From Hyphomonas oceanitis SCH89 (GTDB taxonomy: Bacteria > Pseudomonadota > Alphaproteobacteria > Caulobacterales > Hyphomonadaceae): a stretch of 53,846 nucleotides of DNA. The notes beneath the pieces were generated by a model. It made no database searches, was not told the DNA's origin, and saw only the letters and a list, made by a program, of their open reading frames with translations. The stretch spans positions 1-53,846 of the forward strand of contig NZ_ARYL01000029.1 of the NCBI RefSeq assembly GCF_000685295.1, in the 5' to 3' direction. The position numbers and the translations under genes were made by a program. Position 1 is the stretch's first letter; every line of letters begins with the position of its first letter. Shown here in pieces: positions 34,995 to 44,686 of the stretch.

Positions 34995-36002
34995 CTAAAC
35001 TGCGCTGTTAAGCTTCCCCCACAAAGGACGATCCGACGGGAACATCCTCTCACCCTGATAGCAAAATCCATTCTCCCAGTCTGACGTTTGCAGCAAGGGT
35101 CCATCAAGGTCCACATAGTCCGTTGACTGCGCGACCAGGAACGCAGGAGCCATGGCCAGCGAACCACCGCACATATTTCCGACCATTGTCTTGAGCCCCA
35201 GGGAGCGGGCCTCGTTGCTCATCTTCATAGCCTCCGTCAGGCCACCTGCCTTATCGAGCTTTATGTTTACCCCCCCATATCGCTGACGAACCGTCGGCAG
35301 ATCGCCAGTGTCCTGGCAAGATTCATCTGCCATCAACAAGATGGGGCTGATGAATCCTTCCAGTTCATCATCGCCGCCCACAGGCAGAGGCTGTTCCAGC
35401 ACATCCACGTGAAGGCGCTCTAATTCCGGCATAAGCTCTTTCATCAACTGGAATGACCATGACTGGTTCGCATCAACAATGATGCGCGCGTCTGGACGCG
35501 CCTCACGTACCGCCGCGATCATCTCAATATGTCGCCCACCATCGACCTTGAGCTTTAGCTGGCCAAATGCGCTCGCACGACCTGCTATAGTCGCAGCCTC
35601 GTCGCCTGACATGATCCCCAAAGTAAGAACTGTCTGAACAGTCTTCAGGCGCCCCAGACCAAGCAACTTGTTTAAAGGTTGCCCCGTTTGCTGTGCTTGA
35701 AGATCCCATAAAGCGACATCCAGTGCGTTACGCGCACCTCCCGCCGGCAGCAACGCCTGAAGCGTTTCCCGGGACATGCCTGCTGAAGCCTCACCTCGCA
35801 GGGCTTCAACCTCCGCAGCGAGCGAAGAATATGTCTCACCTCTATAGGAAACACCTTGCGTCTCAGAACGGCCGGTGCGTCCGAAATCGTCCACAAGTTC
35901 GACGATCAGAGAGTCAACACTTGACCAAACCTCACCCGCGATAATGAAAGGCGGGTCCAACTCCCACGTCTGCTTGTAGGTTTTCATCTGCAGGGACATC
36001 AT
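34995..36002 (-). CDS. dgcA: DgcA-like N-acetyl-D-glutamate racemase (dipeptide-epimerase-like enolase superfamily)
   Basis: A 335-aa enolase-superfamily enzyme of the L-Ala-D/L-Glu epimerase-like group. All expected residues are present: KxK at Lys150/Lys152 (LKLKV), metal ligands Asp177 (VDANQ), Glu203 (LEQPL) and Asp226 (MADES), and the second-face Lys248 (NIKLDKAGG). These support a two-base 1,1-proton transfer (racemase/epimerase). The neighbour with a 4-base overlap is a DUF1611 protein. That pairing matches the DgcN-DgcA D-glutamate pathway, in which DgcA racemises N-acetyl-D-glutamate to the L form. A true dipeptide epimerase in murein recycling is the alternative. Confidence 0.82.
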   Translation of the reverse strand: MMSLQMKTYKQTWELDPPFIIAGEVWSSVDSLIVELVDDFGRTGRSETQGVSYRGETYSSLAAEVEALRGEASAGMSRETLQALLPAGGARNALDVALWDLQAQQTGQPLNKLLGLGRLKTVQTVLTLGIMSGDEAATIAGRASAFGQLKLKVDGGRHIEMIAAVREARPDARIIVDANQSWSFQLMKELMPELERLHVDVLEQPLPVGGDDELEGFISPILLMADESCQDTGDLPTVRQRYGGVNIKLDKAGGLTEAMKMSNEARSLGLKTMVGNMCGGSLAMAPAFLVAQSTDYVDLDGPLLQTSDWENGFCYQGERMFPSDRPLWGKLNSAV

Positions 36003-37072
36003 GCCAGCTGTTCCAATACCTTGCCGACGCCCGTCACTATTGGGTCGAAGCAGGCATAGCCGAGGTCATCTTCCAGACTTCGGAACAAACTACGCCTGCT
36101 TTCATCGTCCAACCCGGATGTGTTGAGGCTTATGCCTGCGCAGCGCACCTGCGAGTTGGTCAACCGCGCCAGTGACAGGTTAAGGTCGATTGCCTCCAAG
36201 GGAGTAGGGACAAGAAATCCCGGGAACCCGTCTATCTCCTTCCGTCTGTGATCATGACACAGCACGATCAGGTCAGGTTGAGAGCCATGAAGCAGCCCAA
36301 GACTGACTGCCGCATAGGCCGGATGGAACAATGTTCCCTGCCCCTCAATAATATCCCAGTGGTCAGATACGTTATCAGGCGAGAGACTCTCTGCGGCACC
36401 ACTGACGAAATCAGAAATAACAGAGTCGATGGGAACGCCCGCACCTGCGAGCATTATGCCTGTTTGCCCAGTTGCGCGGAAGGTTGCTTTCATGCCCGCC
36501 TGACCCATCGCTTTGGAGATGGCCAAGGCAGTATATTTTTTCCCAATAGCGCAATCCGTGCCAACAGTAAGGAGTCGCCGCCCCTGCCTTCGAATGCCGG
36601 TTCCCACACTGTGCTCTGGCTGCCAATGCCGTATATCGACCAGACTGCATCCAGACTCCGCAGCAATTTCAGAGAGGTTGGGCACGCAGCGAAGCGGATC
36701 ATGCATGCCACTGATAATGGACAAACCCGCGTGCGCGGCGCTGCACAGATGCGGCCACCAAGACTTGGGTATCGCCCCGCCTGCAGAAGCCACGCCAATG
36801 AGCAGGCTTTTTGCACCAGCGGCCAGCGCAGCACCGAAGCCCATGTCGGCCAGACCGATGCTAGTGGTATGCTCGGACATACGGTACTGTCCGATGCACT
36901 TTTCAGGCGCCCAGTCCCGCAGCCCGAAAGCCGTTTTCAAGTCAGTTACCAAACAGGTATCCCCGAGAAAGAGAAGATAGGGCTCCGGAAGAACCAAGCG
37001 CCGATCCGAGCCATCACCTTGTTGCGTCATGGGCGGCCCATCGATCACAGACTCAGATTCACTTCTCATCAC
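35999..37072 (-). CDS. dgcN: DUF1611 protein, DgcN-like D-glutamate N-acetyltransferase
   Basis: A 357-aa DUF1611 (COG3367) protein with the P-loop-like GTDCAIGKKYTAL at about 171-183 and a NPxxG-type N-terminal Rossmann region. DUF1611 members of marine bacteria have been described as DgcN, which acetylates D-glutamate in a catabolic route with the racemase DgcA. Here the dgcA-like gene follows directly (ATGA overlap, 35999-36002), which is the strongest support. Upstream lies an NhaC-type antiporter and a TonB receptor; downstream a D-aminoacylase. The 166-base gap before it may contain a separate promoter; I see a TTGACG there but no convincing -10. Activity on another D-amino acid is possible. 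Confidence 0.82.
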   Translation of the reverse strand: MMRSESESVIDGPPMTQQGDGSDRRLVLPEPYLLFLGDTCLVTDLKTAFGLRDWAPEKCIGQYRMSEHTTSIGLADMGFGAALAAGAKSLLIGVASAGGAIPKSWWPHLCSAAHAGLSIISGMHDPLRCVPNLSEIAAESGCSLVDIRHWQPEHSVGTGIRRQGRRLLTVGTDCAIGKKYTALAISKAMGQAGMKATFRATGQTGIMLAGAGVPIDSVISDFVSGAAESLSPDNVSDHWDIIEGQGTLFHPAYAAVSLGLLHGSQPDLIVLCHDHRRKEIDGFPGFLVPTPLEAIDLNLSLARLTNSQVRCAGISLNTSGLDDESRRSLFRSLEDDLGYACFDPIVTGVGKVLEQLA

Positions 37073-37238
37073 AGCCGTCCATTAATAGCATTACACTGAC
37101 ATCTTCCGCCCACTAGATAGCATGATCAGGCGCCCTTGACTCAGCAGATAGCTTTTAGTTTCGCGTCAAATTCGATATAATTCCGCTAGGCGCGTAGTAA
37201 ATCAAAAGATCATGCGGCGAGGCCTCAAGATACGAATA

Positions 37239-38672
37239 TCAGGCGTTTATTCCTTTCCTCATCGTGATCCCCGTGGATATGTAAAAAACAGCAATCATTG
37301 GACTGACAATATTGAACACGCAAAAGGGCAGATAGGAAAAGGTTGCCACGCCTAGCGTGGCTGACATGAATGCCCCGCAAGTATTCCATGGCACCAGGGG
37401 AGAGGTAACTGTTCCGAAGTCTTCAGCCGTCCGTGACAGCATCTCCGGCCTGAAATTGCGAGCCCGGACCTCGTCGGCATACATCCGGGTCGACAGGACG
37501 ATGGAAAGGTATTGATCGGCAGCAACAATATTGCCTACAAGGGCCGTTGCGCCGGCTCCGAGAAAGATATGTCGGTCTTTTCGCATGAGGCCAATGACTG
37601 AACGAACAATTCGCTCGAGGCATCCGGAACGATCCATCATTGCACTAAAGAACATCGCCGTCACAATCAGCCAGACCGTCGAGAGCATGCTTTGCATGCC
37701 CCCACGGGACAGAAGCGACTGTACTGCGGCGGAACCAGACTCTGTGCGATAGCCGGTTGCCACCATACCCCAGTATTCAAAGATCCGATCGACCATCCCC
37801 TCGCCTGCCTGCGGTGACTGGCAAACCAGACCGACGATAATTCCAGCAAGAATGGAAACGGCGATTGCAGGAAGCGGTGGCATCTTCACAGTGGCAAGTC
37901 CGATAAGTCCGAACATAGGAAGGATCAAATACCAGCCGATGCGAAACTTCTCATTCAGCTCAGTTGTCATGAGTTGAAGCTGAATTGTGTCGACGTCGTT
38001 GGTGGACATCAGGCTTGCCGTCAGGAAAAAGATGAAGGCGATCATGAATGCGGGAAGCGTCGTATAGAGAAGGTATCTTACATGCACGAAAAGGTCGGCG
38101 CCCGCCATGCTCGAGGAGAGGTTGGTCGTGTCTGACAGTGGCGATAACTTGTCGCCGAAATAGACACCGGAGATGATGGCGCCCGCTGTAATCGGTAGTG
38201 AAATCCCTGACGCTTGAGCAATCCCGATCAAGGCGACGCCTAAAGTGGCGGCCGTTGTCCAAGCGCTCCCGCTCGCCAGAGCCACCACGGCACTGATGAC
38301 AAGCGCCGCCGCATAAAACACGGACGGGCGCAGAAGATCAGCCCCATACACAATGAGTGACGGGATCACACCAGATGCAATCCAGACTGCGATTAACCCA
38401 CCAATCGAGAGCAACAGGAGCACAGGAATCATGACCATGCTGCACAAGGCGGAAACGGCTTTTTCCAGCTCACTCCAGGGCACATTGTTCAACAGGCCAA
38501 TCACCCCGCCGCAGAACCCAGCGCACATGAGGGAGACTTGTATGGGTCCACCGGTCGCCCCATCGCCGAAAACGTGTACCGCAAGCGTCAGGAGTACAAA
38601 CAGGCAGACAATAGGAACAATCGCCTGAAACAGGCTTGGATTGCCGCGCGTGGCATTTGGACCTTCGGGCAT
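37239..38672 (-). CDS. Na+/H+ antiporter NhaC family protein
   Basis: A 477-aa inner-membrane protein of the NhaC family with about 11-12 hydrophobic segments. Family stretches include GSAWTTAATLG, GAIISGVYFGDKLSPLSDTTN and GNIVAADQYLSIVLSTRM. The frame extends to 38717, but ATG 38672 is preferred because GGGAGG lies 8 bases upstream. Members exchange Na+ and H+, and some homologues exchange organic acids such as malate and lactate, so a transport role for a dicarboxylate or amino-acid product is possible. It lies between the TonB receptor and dgcN in one orientation. Confidence 0.87.
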   Translation of the reverse strand: MPEGPNATRGNPSLFQAIVPIVCLFVLLTLAVHVFGDGATGGPIQVSLMCAGFCGGVIGLLNNVPWSELEKAVSALCSMVMIPVLLLLSIGGLIAVWIASGVIPSLIVYGADLLRPSVFYAAALVISAVVALASGSAWTTAATLGVALIGIAQASGISLPITAGAIISGVYFGDKLSPLSDTTNLSSSMAGADLFVHVRYLLYTTLPAFMIAFIFFLTASLMSTNDVDTIQLQLMTTELNEKFRIGWYLILPMFGLIGLATVKMPPLPAIAVSILAGIIVGLVCQSPQAGEGMVDRIFEYWGMVATGYRTESGSAAVQSLLSRGGMQSMLSTVWLIVTAMFFSAMMDRSGCLERIVRSVIGLMRKDRHIFLGAGATALVGNIVAADQYLSIVLSTRMYADEVRARNFRPEMLSRTAEDFGTVTSPLVPWNTCGAFMSATLGVATFSYLPFCVFNIVSPMIAVFYISTGITMRKGINA

Positions 38673-38833
38673 TACGTGAGCCTCCCCGTCGTTTGTGCAG
38701 ATTGGCTTGCCCGACATGCGCCGGTTGAAAGCACGATGACTCAGTTTCGAAGAAGGCCAGTATCTCGGCGCTCAACAGGATTGGATACAGAGGGCGGAGC
38801 CGATACTCGCATACGGCTCCGCCCAGATGCCAC

Positions 38834-41053
38834 CTAGAAGCTTTTCTTCAAACTCACGCCGAAAGTCTGAGGCATGACGAAGGATTCCGCCGGTGATCCC
38901 GCATATGAGAAGGCGTTGGACAAAGTCGCGGTGTCATCGTCAAAAAGATTTTTTGCGAACACCGACAGGTCCCAGCTATCAGACTGAACGCCGATCCTGG
39001 CATTGACCAATGTATAGCCACCTACTTCCTTATCTTCGGTAACACCGAAGCGCGTATCAAGCTGATTGGCGATCACGTTATCTCTGAACTCTTCGTAGAG
39101 ATGTGACTTGTATGAGCCAACATAGTTTACATTGCCATTTGCATACATCTGCCACCCATTCTGGAGTGGCTTTTCATACGACAAGGCGAGATTGAACATC
39201 GTCTCAGCAGATGCCGGAAGGCGCTGGGATTTATACCCCGTCGTCCCTTCAAGCTCGGTTTTTACATAAGAGCCATTGAGGCTCGCGGTGAGACCTTCTG
39301 TCAGCAGATAGCTGAACTCTGCCTCGACACCCTTGCTCGTTGCACTACCGAAGTTGACGAGCGGCGTATAGGCGCCGCCGGCAAGCGTCAGGTAGATGGG
39401 GATATCCGTCCAGTCAGCCCAGAAGATTGCGCCGCTGAAGTTTCCTCGGCCACCTGCGAACACTTGCTTCGTCCCGATTTCATAGTTCCAAAGCGAATCC
39501 GAGGTGTAGGAATAATACTGCTCTTCGTTAGGCACATCCACACCTGGAAGGTTTGGGGGCGCGCCATTGAACCCACCAAGCCGATAACCCTTGGATATCT
39601 GGAAATAGTAGAGTTGGTCTACACTCGGCTCAAAGCGAAGATTGAACCGGGGAGTCCACACCTTTTCGGCTTGCGTACCGGATTCCGCATCAACTGTGAC
39701 ATCCTGCTCGTAGTCAGAGTAACGGATACCAAGGTCGAGGCCCCATGCACCCGGAAGATCAATGTTCGCTTCCGCGAACCCGGACCACTGCGTTGTGTCG
39801 ATATTCCGGTCTATTTCAAGAATCTGCCCCAGAAGGGCGTCATCCGTAAAGAGACGGACACGGTCTGAAGTCTCTTTGCGATAGAAGGCACCGACAAGCC
39901 ACTGGATGGCGGAATCAGTCTCAGACGCCATTCGAAGCTCTTGTGAAAAAACATCTCCCTTCACAGTGTCATCAGCAAAGAGATCATATGAATCGAGACC
40001 ATACAGACCGGGAGGCCCTGCCAGTGCTTCGACATTCCCATCGAACAGGGACGCATCGCGGCGCCCTTGAAAATCGGTTTCATAATACGCCGTGACCGAG
40101 TCCAGACGCACTGAGTCAAAATCATAACCAACATTCAAGTTATACAAATCAAAATCGGTGTCGCCAAACTCATCCCCACGACGCCTTTGAGCATTACCGC
40201 TATTTTCAAACGGCTCCCGGACCCTCTGCCCGTCAGCCTCGGTACTTTGGCTGATCACCTGGAACAGGACATCCATCTGTTCGGTCGGCTCCAGCAAGAA
40301 AGCAAACCGCCCGCCAGAGATGGTACCGCCTCCGGTCTTGTTCCCGACTTCCAGATTGTCCACATAGTCTGGCTCATCGCGCTGATAAACTGATCCGCGG
40401 ATTGCTGCCTTGCCTTTGACGATCGGGAGATTCACGGTGGCGTTGAGGTTTGAACCGAGATCATCTGCTCCATTTACGGAGCTAACGGTTGCCGCAAGAT
40501 CTGCTGAGTACTCGTTGAGTTGTGGACGTTTAGGAATAACGCGTAATGTTCCACCGATCGATCCGGCACCATAGTAGGTTCCCTGTGGGCCGCGCAGGAT
40601 TTCAATGCGATCAATGTCGACAGGCTCAACCTCGACTGCACCCGTACCGTCATTGAGCGCGACTTCATCGAAATACGTAACGACCGTGCCCGCGAGCGTA
40701 CTACCGCCTGCTGCAGTCGCCAGACCGCGAATGATCACATTATTCGATCCAATACCTGCCTCGACGAGCGCGACACCTGGCACCGTCGTCAGATAATCCC
40801 TGTACTCGGTCGCCCCGATTTTTTTCAGATCATCACCCGTCACAGCGGAAATTGAATATGGTGCGTCCAGGATGTCTTCTTCACGTTTACTGGCCGTAAC
40901 CGTAACCCGACCTAGAACATATGCCTGCTCCGTCGGTGCAGAATCCACCGTATTTGCCGTTTCTTGCGCCGCCGCAGCGTAGAGGGATGTTGCGAGAAAA
41001 GCGAACGGAATGATCGCGGATGTTGAACGCAATCTCTTTGTTAAGTCAGTCAT
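38834..41053 (-). CDS. TonB-dependent receptor (D-amino-acid module)
   Basis: A 739-aa outer-membrane TonB-dependent receptor: signal peptide (about 1-29), TonB-box-like RVTVTA near residue 50, plug with LRGPQGTYYGAGSIGGTLRVI, and a beta-barrel ending VSLKKSF with terminal Phe. There is no STN domain. A good ribosome-binding site (AAGGGGA) precedes the ATG. It opens a same-strand series with the antiporter, dgcN, dgcA and D-aminoacylase genes, so it may import D-amino-acid-containing peptides or N-acyl amino acids. The 252-base gap upstream (41054-41305) must hold the promoter; I see no clear operator in it. Confidence 0.92.
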   Translation of the reverse strand: MTDLTKRLRSTSAIIPFAFLATSLYAAAAQETANTVDSAPTEQAYVLGRVTVTASKREEDILDAPYSISAVTGDDLKKIGATEYRDYLTTVPGVALVEAGIGSNNVIIRGLATAAGGSTLAGTVVTYFDEVALNDGTGAVEVEPVDIDRIEILRGPQGTYYGAGSIGGTLRVIPKRPQLNEYSADLAATVSSVNGADDLGSNLNATVNLPIVKGKAAIRGSVYQRDEPDYVDNLEVGNKTGGGTISGGRFAFLLEPTEQMDVLFQVISQSTEADGQRVREPFENSGNAQRRRGDEFGDTDFDLYNLNVGYDFDSVRLDSVTAYYETDFQGRRDASLFDGNVEALAGPPGLYGLDSYDLFADDTVKGDVFSQELRMASETDSAIQWLVGAFYRKETSDRVRLFTDDALLGQILEIDRNIDTTQWSGFAEANIDLPGAWGLDLGIRYSDYEQDVTVDAESGTQAEKVWTPRFNLRFEPSVDQLYYFQISKGYRLGGFNGAPPNLPGVDVPNEEQYYSYTSDSLWNYEIGTKQVFAGGRGNFSGAIFWADWTDIPIYLTLAGGAYTPLVNFGSATSKGVEAEFSYLLTEGLTASLNGSYVKTELEGTTGYKSQRLPASAETMFNLALSYEKPLQNGWQMYANGNVNYVGSYKSHLYEEFRDNVIANQLDTRFGVTEDKEVGGYTLVNARIGVQSDSWDLSVFAKNLFDDDTATLSNAFSYAGSPAESFVMPQTFGVSLKKSF

Positions 41054-41305
41054 TTTTGTTATTCCCCTTATTGTGCTTGAATTGGTTCATAGATGTTACC
41101 GGTCTTGTTTCCAGCATCAGGACCGCGATTGCATCGATCTGCGCAGCTATTGTGTCGACCACAGCAGATTCCACATATTTTTGAGCTCCAGGTTCTCGAA
41201 AGTGTTTCGCCTTCAGCGATCGTGGTTATCAATTTCTTGGGTCGGATTGCCTGTCGATAAGGCTGGCTCAGAATGCTGATGTCACAGCGCTGCACTTTGC
41301 TGCAA

Positions 41306-42442
41306 TCAAGGCTCGGGCTTGAAATGCTCTCGCCAGAATGTCACTGCCCGCGAATAAGCCATATTCGCTTCAGGCGTGCCGTCGAGAAGCGACGGGAAGA
41401 CATGCGGCATGCCTTCGTACAGATCGAGGGTCGCATCTCCGTGGTCGCGCCGTATGGCCTGACAGAGACGGACAGAGTCACTCAGCAGCATCTCCCTCGT
41501 TCCGGTCTGGATCAGGGTCGGCGGAAAGCCACCCGAGTAATCACCATAGGCTGGCGACGCATAGGGATTCTTTCTGTCGGACGGCTCTGCATACTGGCTA
41601 ATCCGGTAGAGGGCGTCCTCCTTTTCCAAACCAGGATCAAGTAGCGCGAGCGTCGCGAGTGTGTCGCCGGCGCCTGTCAGGTCTGTTGAAGGTGAATGCA
41701 GGAGCAGCGCCGCTGGCATCGGCACCCCCATGTCTCTGAGACGCAATATGCTGCCTGTAACGATGGAGCCGCCCGCGGAATCACCAAAGAAGCCGACTCC
41801 GTCCGCCTCGTACCCATCCTTCAACAGGGCCTGGTACGCCGTGATCACCTGCATCGTGATCTCGTCCCATTTAGCTTCGGGAGCGAGCGTGTAGTCGACA
41901 GAATAAACTGTATAGCCCGTCGCCTCGGCCATCAGCACTGCCGATTTGAGAGACGACCTGGCCGAGAGGTAGGTGAACCCTCCGCCATGCACGTAGAGGA
42001 TAATGTTATCGGCGGTGCCTGGCGTATGTCGCGCCACTTTCAGCGTGGGAATACCGCCGAGTTCGACTGCCTCGATTGTCGGCTTCAACTGCTCAAGCAG
42101 AGGGGCGTTAAAGACCTCCATCATTTGCTCTCGCATCTGCCGCCGCGCCTGCCAGTCTTCTGTTGTAACGGCTGGCGCTTCGTTCGTCTGATAAGCGCGC
42201 GCATAGCTCACCAGGGTTTCCATCTTCGCCTTGGCCTCTGGTGAAATTGTGTCAGAAATCCAGAACCTGTCAGGCGCCTCTATCGACATCGCGTCATTAC
42301 TCCCAGTTTCAACTTTTTTCATCTCGCCCGTGGGGGATGCACACGACGGAGTCACGAACAGCGCGGCGCATAGCGCTACGAATCCTCCCGAAATTCTGCG
42401 CATGCCTGCGTGGCGGTTTTGGGCCCTCTGATGTTTGATCAT
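41306..42442 (-). CDS. Exported alpha/beta hydrolase, hormone-sensitive-lipase type
   Basis: A 378-aa esterase of the HSL (family IV) group. It has the oxyanion motif HGGGF at about 152-156, the nucleophile elbow GDSAGG at about 220-225 (Ser222) and a catalytic His in EGMPHVF near 347. The N-terminus carries a signal sequence with a TPSC lipobox (Cys34), so it is probably a lipoprotein. The start at ATG 42442 overlaps the stop of the upstream lipase gene (ATGA, 42439-42442). Substrates are likely short acyl or aryl esters. It is the last gene of a unit with a second lipase and a threonine-dehydratase-like enzyme. Confidence 0.87.
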   Translation of the reverse strand: MIKHQRAQNRHAGMRRISGGFVALCAALFVTPSCASPTGEMKKVETGSNDAMSIEAPDRFWISDTISPEAKAKMETLVSYARAYQTNEAPAVTTEDWQARRQMREQMMEVFNAPLLEQLKPTIEAVELGGIPTLKVARHTPGTADNIILYVHGGGFTYLSARSSLKSAVLMAEATGYTVYSVDYTLAPEAKWDEITMQVITAYQALLKDGYEADGVGFFGDSAGGSIVTGSILRLRDMGVPMPAALLLHSPSTDLTGAGDTLATLALLDPGLEKEDALYRISQYAEPSDRKNPYASPAYGDYSGGFPPTLIQTGTREMLLSDSVRLCQAIRRDHGDATLDLYEGMPHVFPSLLDGTPEANMAYSRAVTFWREHFKPEP

Positions 42443-43647
42443 TCGCTTGATCCGCATGTGTTATCGACGGCGTCTCCCGCCATCAGCTTCCGAACGAACG
42501 GAACGGAATCCTCAAGAGACTTGTTCACCGCAGTGCTGTGGTCTTCGCCCTCATAGACGTGATGTTCGACGCTCACGCCCGCACGGCAAATCGTTTGAGC
42601 AAGATCCTCCTGAAACGCTGGTGCGACTTCGATATCATCGGCACCAGTCCCGATGAACACGGGTGCCGCGTAGCCAGTGGCGGGCTGATTCAATAGCGAG
42701 ATGTATTGCTTCATTACCTCGAAACCGTGAGGCTTGAGCGTTGTGGACCAGTTGAGCTCCGCGATGCTCATGTCGTACTCAAGATCCGCTACGCAGCGTG
42801 TGTCCGCCAGCGGCAGAACCGTCATCGCCTTGGCCGTGAGCATATCTTCAGGCTTGAGCTCCGGATCGATTAGCGAGAGCGCCCGGACGACATAAAGGGC
42901 ATAGGCCGACGTTGAATCGATCTTTGCGTCTGCGTCGCCAATCAAGTCTGCCCGTTCCAGATCAACCGTCCCTGCGCCGGTTGCAACAACGCCTATAACA
43001 TTGAGATCCGGTGCATACTCAGATGCGTGAGCGGCAGCAATCACGACAGCTCCGCCGCCCTGCGATTGCCCGACCAACAATACCTTGTTCGAAAGTTCAG
43101 GTGCATTGCGCGTGACTGCACGGGCGGAATCAAGGATGGAGTATCCAGCAGCCCTGCCCGCAATGTAAGGATGAAGTCCGGCTGTCCCGAGCCCCTCATA
43201 GTCCGACGCGACAATCGCAAAACCTTCGGACAGCCATTTTGAAAGATAGGTGCGGTCACGGTATGTCATGCCTGTCCATGAGGGTGCACAGATATCTGCA
43301 ATCCCCTTCGTCCCATGCCCCCATGCGATGACGGGCCAACCGCCCTCTGGCATGTCGCCCTGCGGGTAAAACAGCGCTCCCGACACGGTGACAGGCGTCT
43401 GTCCGTCAATGCCATCCGTCGACGAATAGAGTATGCGCTCGGCACGCGCTGCGCCGGGAATGGACAGAGCTTCCGCAAGAGGCTCCTTACGAAGCATCTC
43501 CCCCGGCAGTGTAGGTGCCGCCTCTGCCCATGAATAGAATTCAGACACGCGCCCATCGAAAGGAGCATCCGCGCCAGGCTGCGCTGTCGCGCACGCGCCA
43601 GCGAGCAGCATACCCGTCATCACGCTGGCGGCTCTCATACTTTTCAT
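42439..43647 (-). CDS. Secretory lipase (LIP) family alpha/beta hydrolase, lipoprotein
   Basis: A 402-aa alpha/beta hydrolase resembling the secretory-lipase (LIP) family, with WGHGTKG (oxyanion region, about 109-115), GQSQGGG around Ser195 and a late DDIEVAP Asp and GEDHS His completing a triad. ATG 43647 is chosen as the start: GGAG is 9 bases upstream, it lies 4 bases after the stop of the preceding gene, and it gives a signal peptide with lipobox LAGAC (Cys19). Upstream in-frame codons overlap that gene. The product is probably an envelope lipase or esterase. Coupling of two different exported esterases with an amino-acid lyase is unusual. Confidence 0.85.
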   Translation of the reverse strand: MKSMRAASVMTGMLLAGACATAQPGADAPFDGRVSEFYSWAEAAPTLPGEMLRKEPLAEALSIPGAARAERILYSSTDGIDGQTPVTVSGALFYPQGDMPEGGWPVIAWGHGTKGIADICAPSWTGMTYRDRTYLSKWLSEGFAIVASDYEGLGTAGLHPYIAGRAAGYSILDSARAVTRNAPELSNKVLLVGQSQGGGAVVIAAAHASEYAPDLNVIGVVATGAGTVDLERADLIGDADAKIDSTSAYALYVVRALSLIDPELKPEDMLTAKAMTVLPLADTRCVADLEYDMSIAELNWSTTLKPHGFEVMKQYISLLNQPATGYAAPVFIGTGADDIEVAPAFQEDLAQTICRAGVSVEHHVYEGEDHSTAVNKSLEDSVPFVRKLMAGDAVDNTCGSSE

Positions 43648-43651
43648 CACA

Positions 43652-44686
43652 TTACTCTCCATTGCCGGCCTTGAAGGCCTGTTCAAACTTGTCATAAGAA
43701 ATATTCCGCCCACAAAGTATGACGGCAACCGTTTTACCTTCGAGGCGGGGCGCGCATGATCTCAGTCCTGCGACGGCAAGCGCGGCTGAGCCTTCGACAA
43801 TCAGCCGTTCGTCGCGTGCCAGAAGCACGATGGCAGCAATTATATCCAGCTCGGAAGCCAGGACCGAACTGGGTGCAATCTTGTTCGCCAGAGAAATTGT
43901 CACGGAGCCCGGCTCAACGCCTCCCGCCGTGCCATCCGCGAGAGTGGGTAATTCTTCGACGTCAACGGCTCGTCCCGCACTCATGGAATGAAGAAGGCTT
44001 TGCGCGTGCTCAGGCCAGACCGCGACCAACTCCGTTTTCGGGCGCTCAGTCCGCAGCACCGCCCCCACACCGCAAAGCAGGCCGCCGCCGCCGACTGAAA
44101 GGACGACGGCGTCAACCGATGCTTCATCGATGATTTCGAGGCCGCACGTTCCCTGTCCGGCAATCACGTCCAGATCATTGTACGGAGACACATAGACCTG
44201 CCCGGTGCGTTCCGAAATCCGCCTGGCTTCGAGTTCAATCGTCAGCGGATCTGCTGCATGAAGAATGATATTTGCGCCAAGGCCCCGAATTGCTTCAAGC
44301 TTGGCACGTGACGCGTGTTCCGGCGCGTGGATTGTGGCGACAATACCCAGTTCTGCTGCCACCGTCGCAACTGCCAGACCGTGGTTGCCGGTTGACGCCG
44401 TGATCACACCCATTTTGCGCTGAGCCTCAGGGAGCGACACTAACTTGTTAAACGCCCCACGAAACTTGAAGGCCCCCGTTGGAAGCATCTGGTCGCACTT
44501 CAGCAATATGCGCGCGCCAGTAAGATCAGACAGGATTTTGCTCTCGATCAGGGGACTTACCGGGGTGCGACGACGCAGAGCGACCAGCGCTTCGCGTGAT
44601 TTCCCTGCCAGGAGACCAAGGCTAACCTGATCATCCTGGTTTGGCAGTGGGTACATATTACCAGGATCTGCCTCGGGATGGTCCAT
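43652..44686 (-). CDS. Threonine/serine dehydratase-like PLP enzyme (EutB/BhcB type)
   Basis: A 344-aa fold-type II PLP enzyme. The PLP lysine is Lys74 in TGAFKFRGA and the phosphate loop is VGGGGLLCG. There is no C-terminal ACT domain, so it is of the catabolic or specialised type. It eliminates ammonia and water from a hydroxy amino acid. The frame is open to a TTG at 44716; ATG 44686 is preferred. It is divergent from a DauR-type regulator and an ornithine-cyclodeaminase-like gene. Dehydratase plus cyclodeaminase-type pairs are known in hydroxyectoine use (EutB/EutC) and in beta-hydroxyaspartate metabolism (BhcB/BhcD). The sequence does not decide which. Confidence 0.87.
   Translation of the reverse strand: MDHPEADPGNMYPLPNQDDQVSLGLLAGKSREALVALRRRTPVSPLIESKILSDLTGARILLKCDQMLPTGAFKFRGAFNKLVSLPEAQRKMGVITASTGNHGLAVATVAAELGIVATIHAPEHASRAKLEAIRGLGANIILHAADPLTIELEARRISERTGQVYVSPYNDLDVIAGQGTCGLEIIDEASVDAVVLSVGGGGLLCGVGAVLRTERPKTELVAVWPEHAQSLLHSMSAGRAVDVEELPTLADGTAGGVEPGSVTISLANKIAPSSVLASELDIIAAIVLLARDERLIVEGSAALAVAGLRSCAPRLEGKTVAVILCGRNISYDKFEQAFKAGNGE

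Noticed and set aside
36248..37099. Plus-strand frame of 283 codons opposite the DUF1611 gene
   Set aside because: Antisense to a well-supported gene in an ATGA-coupled operon; no motifs.
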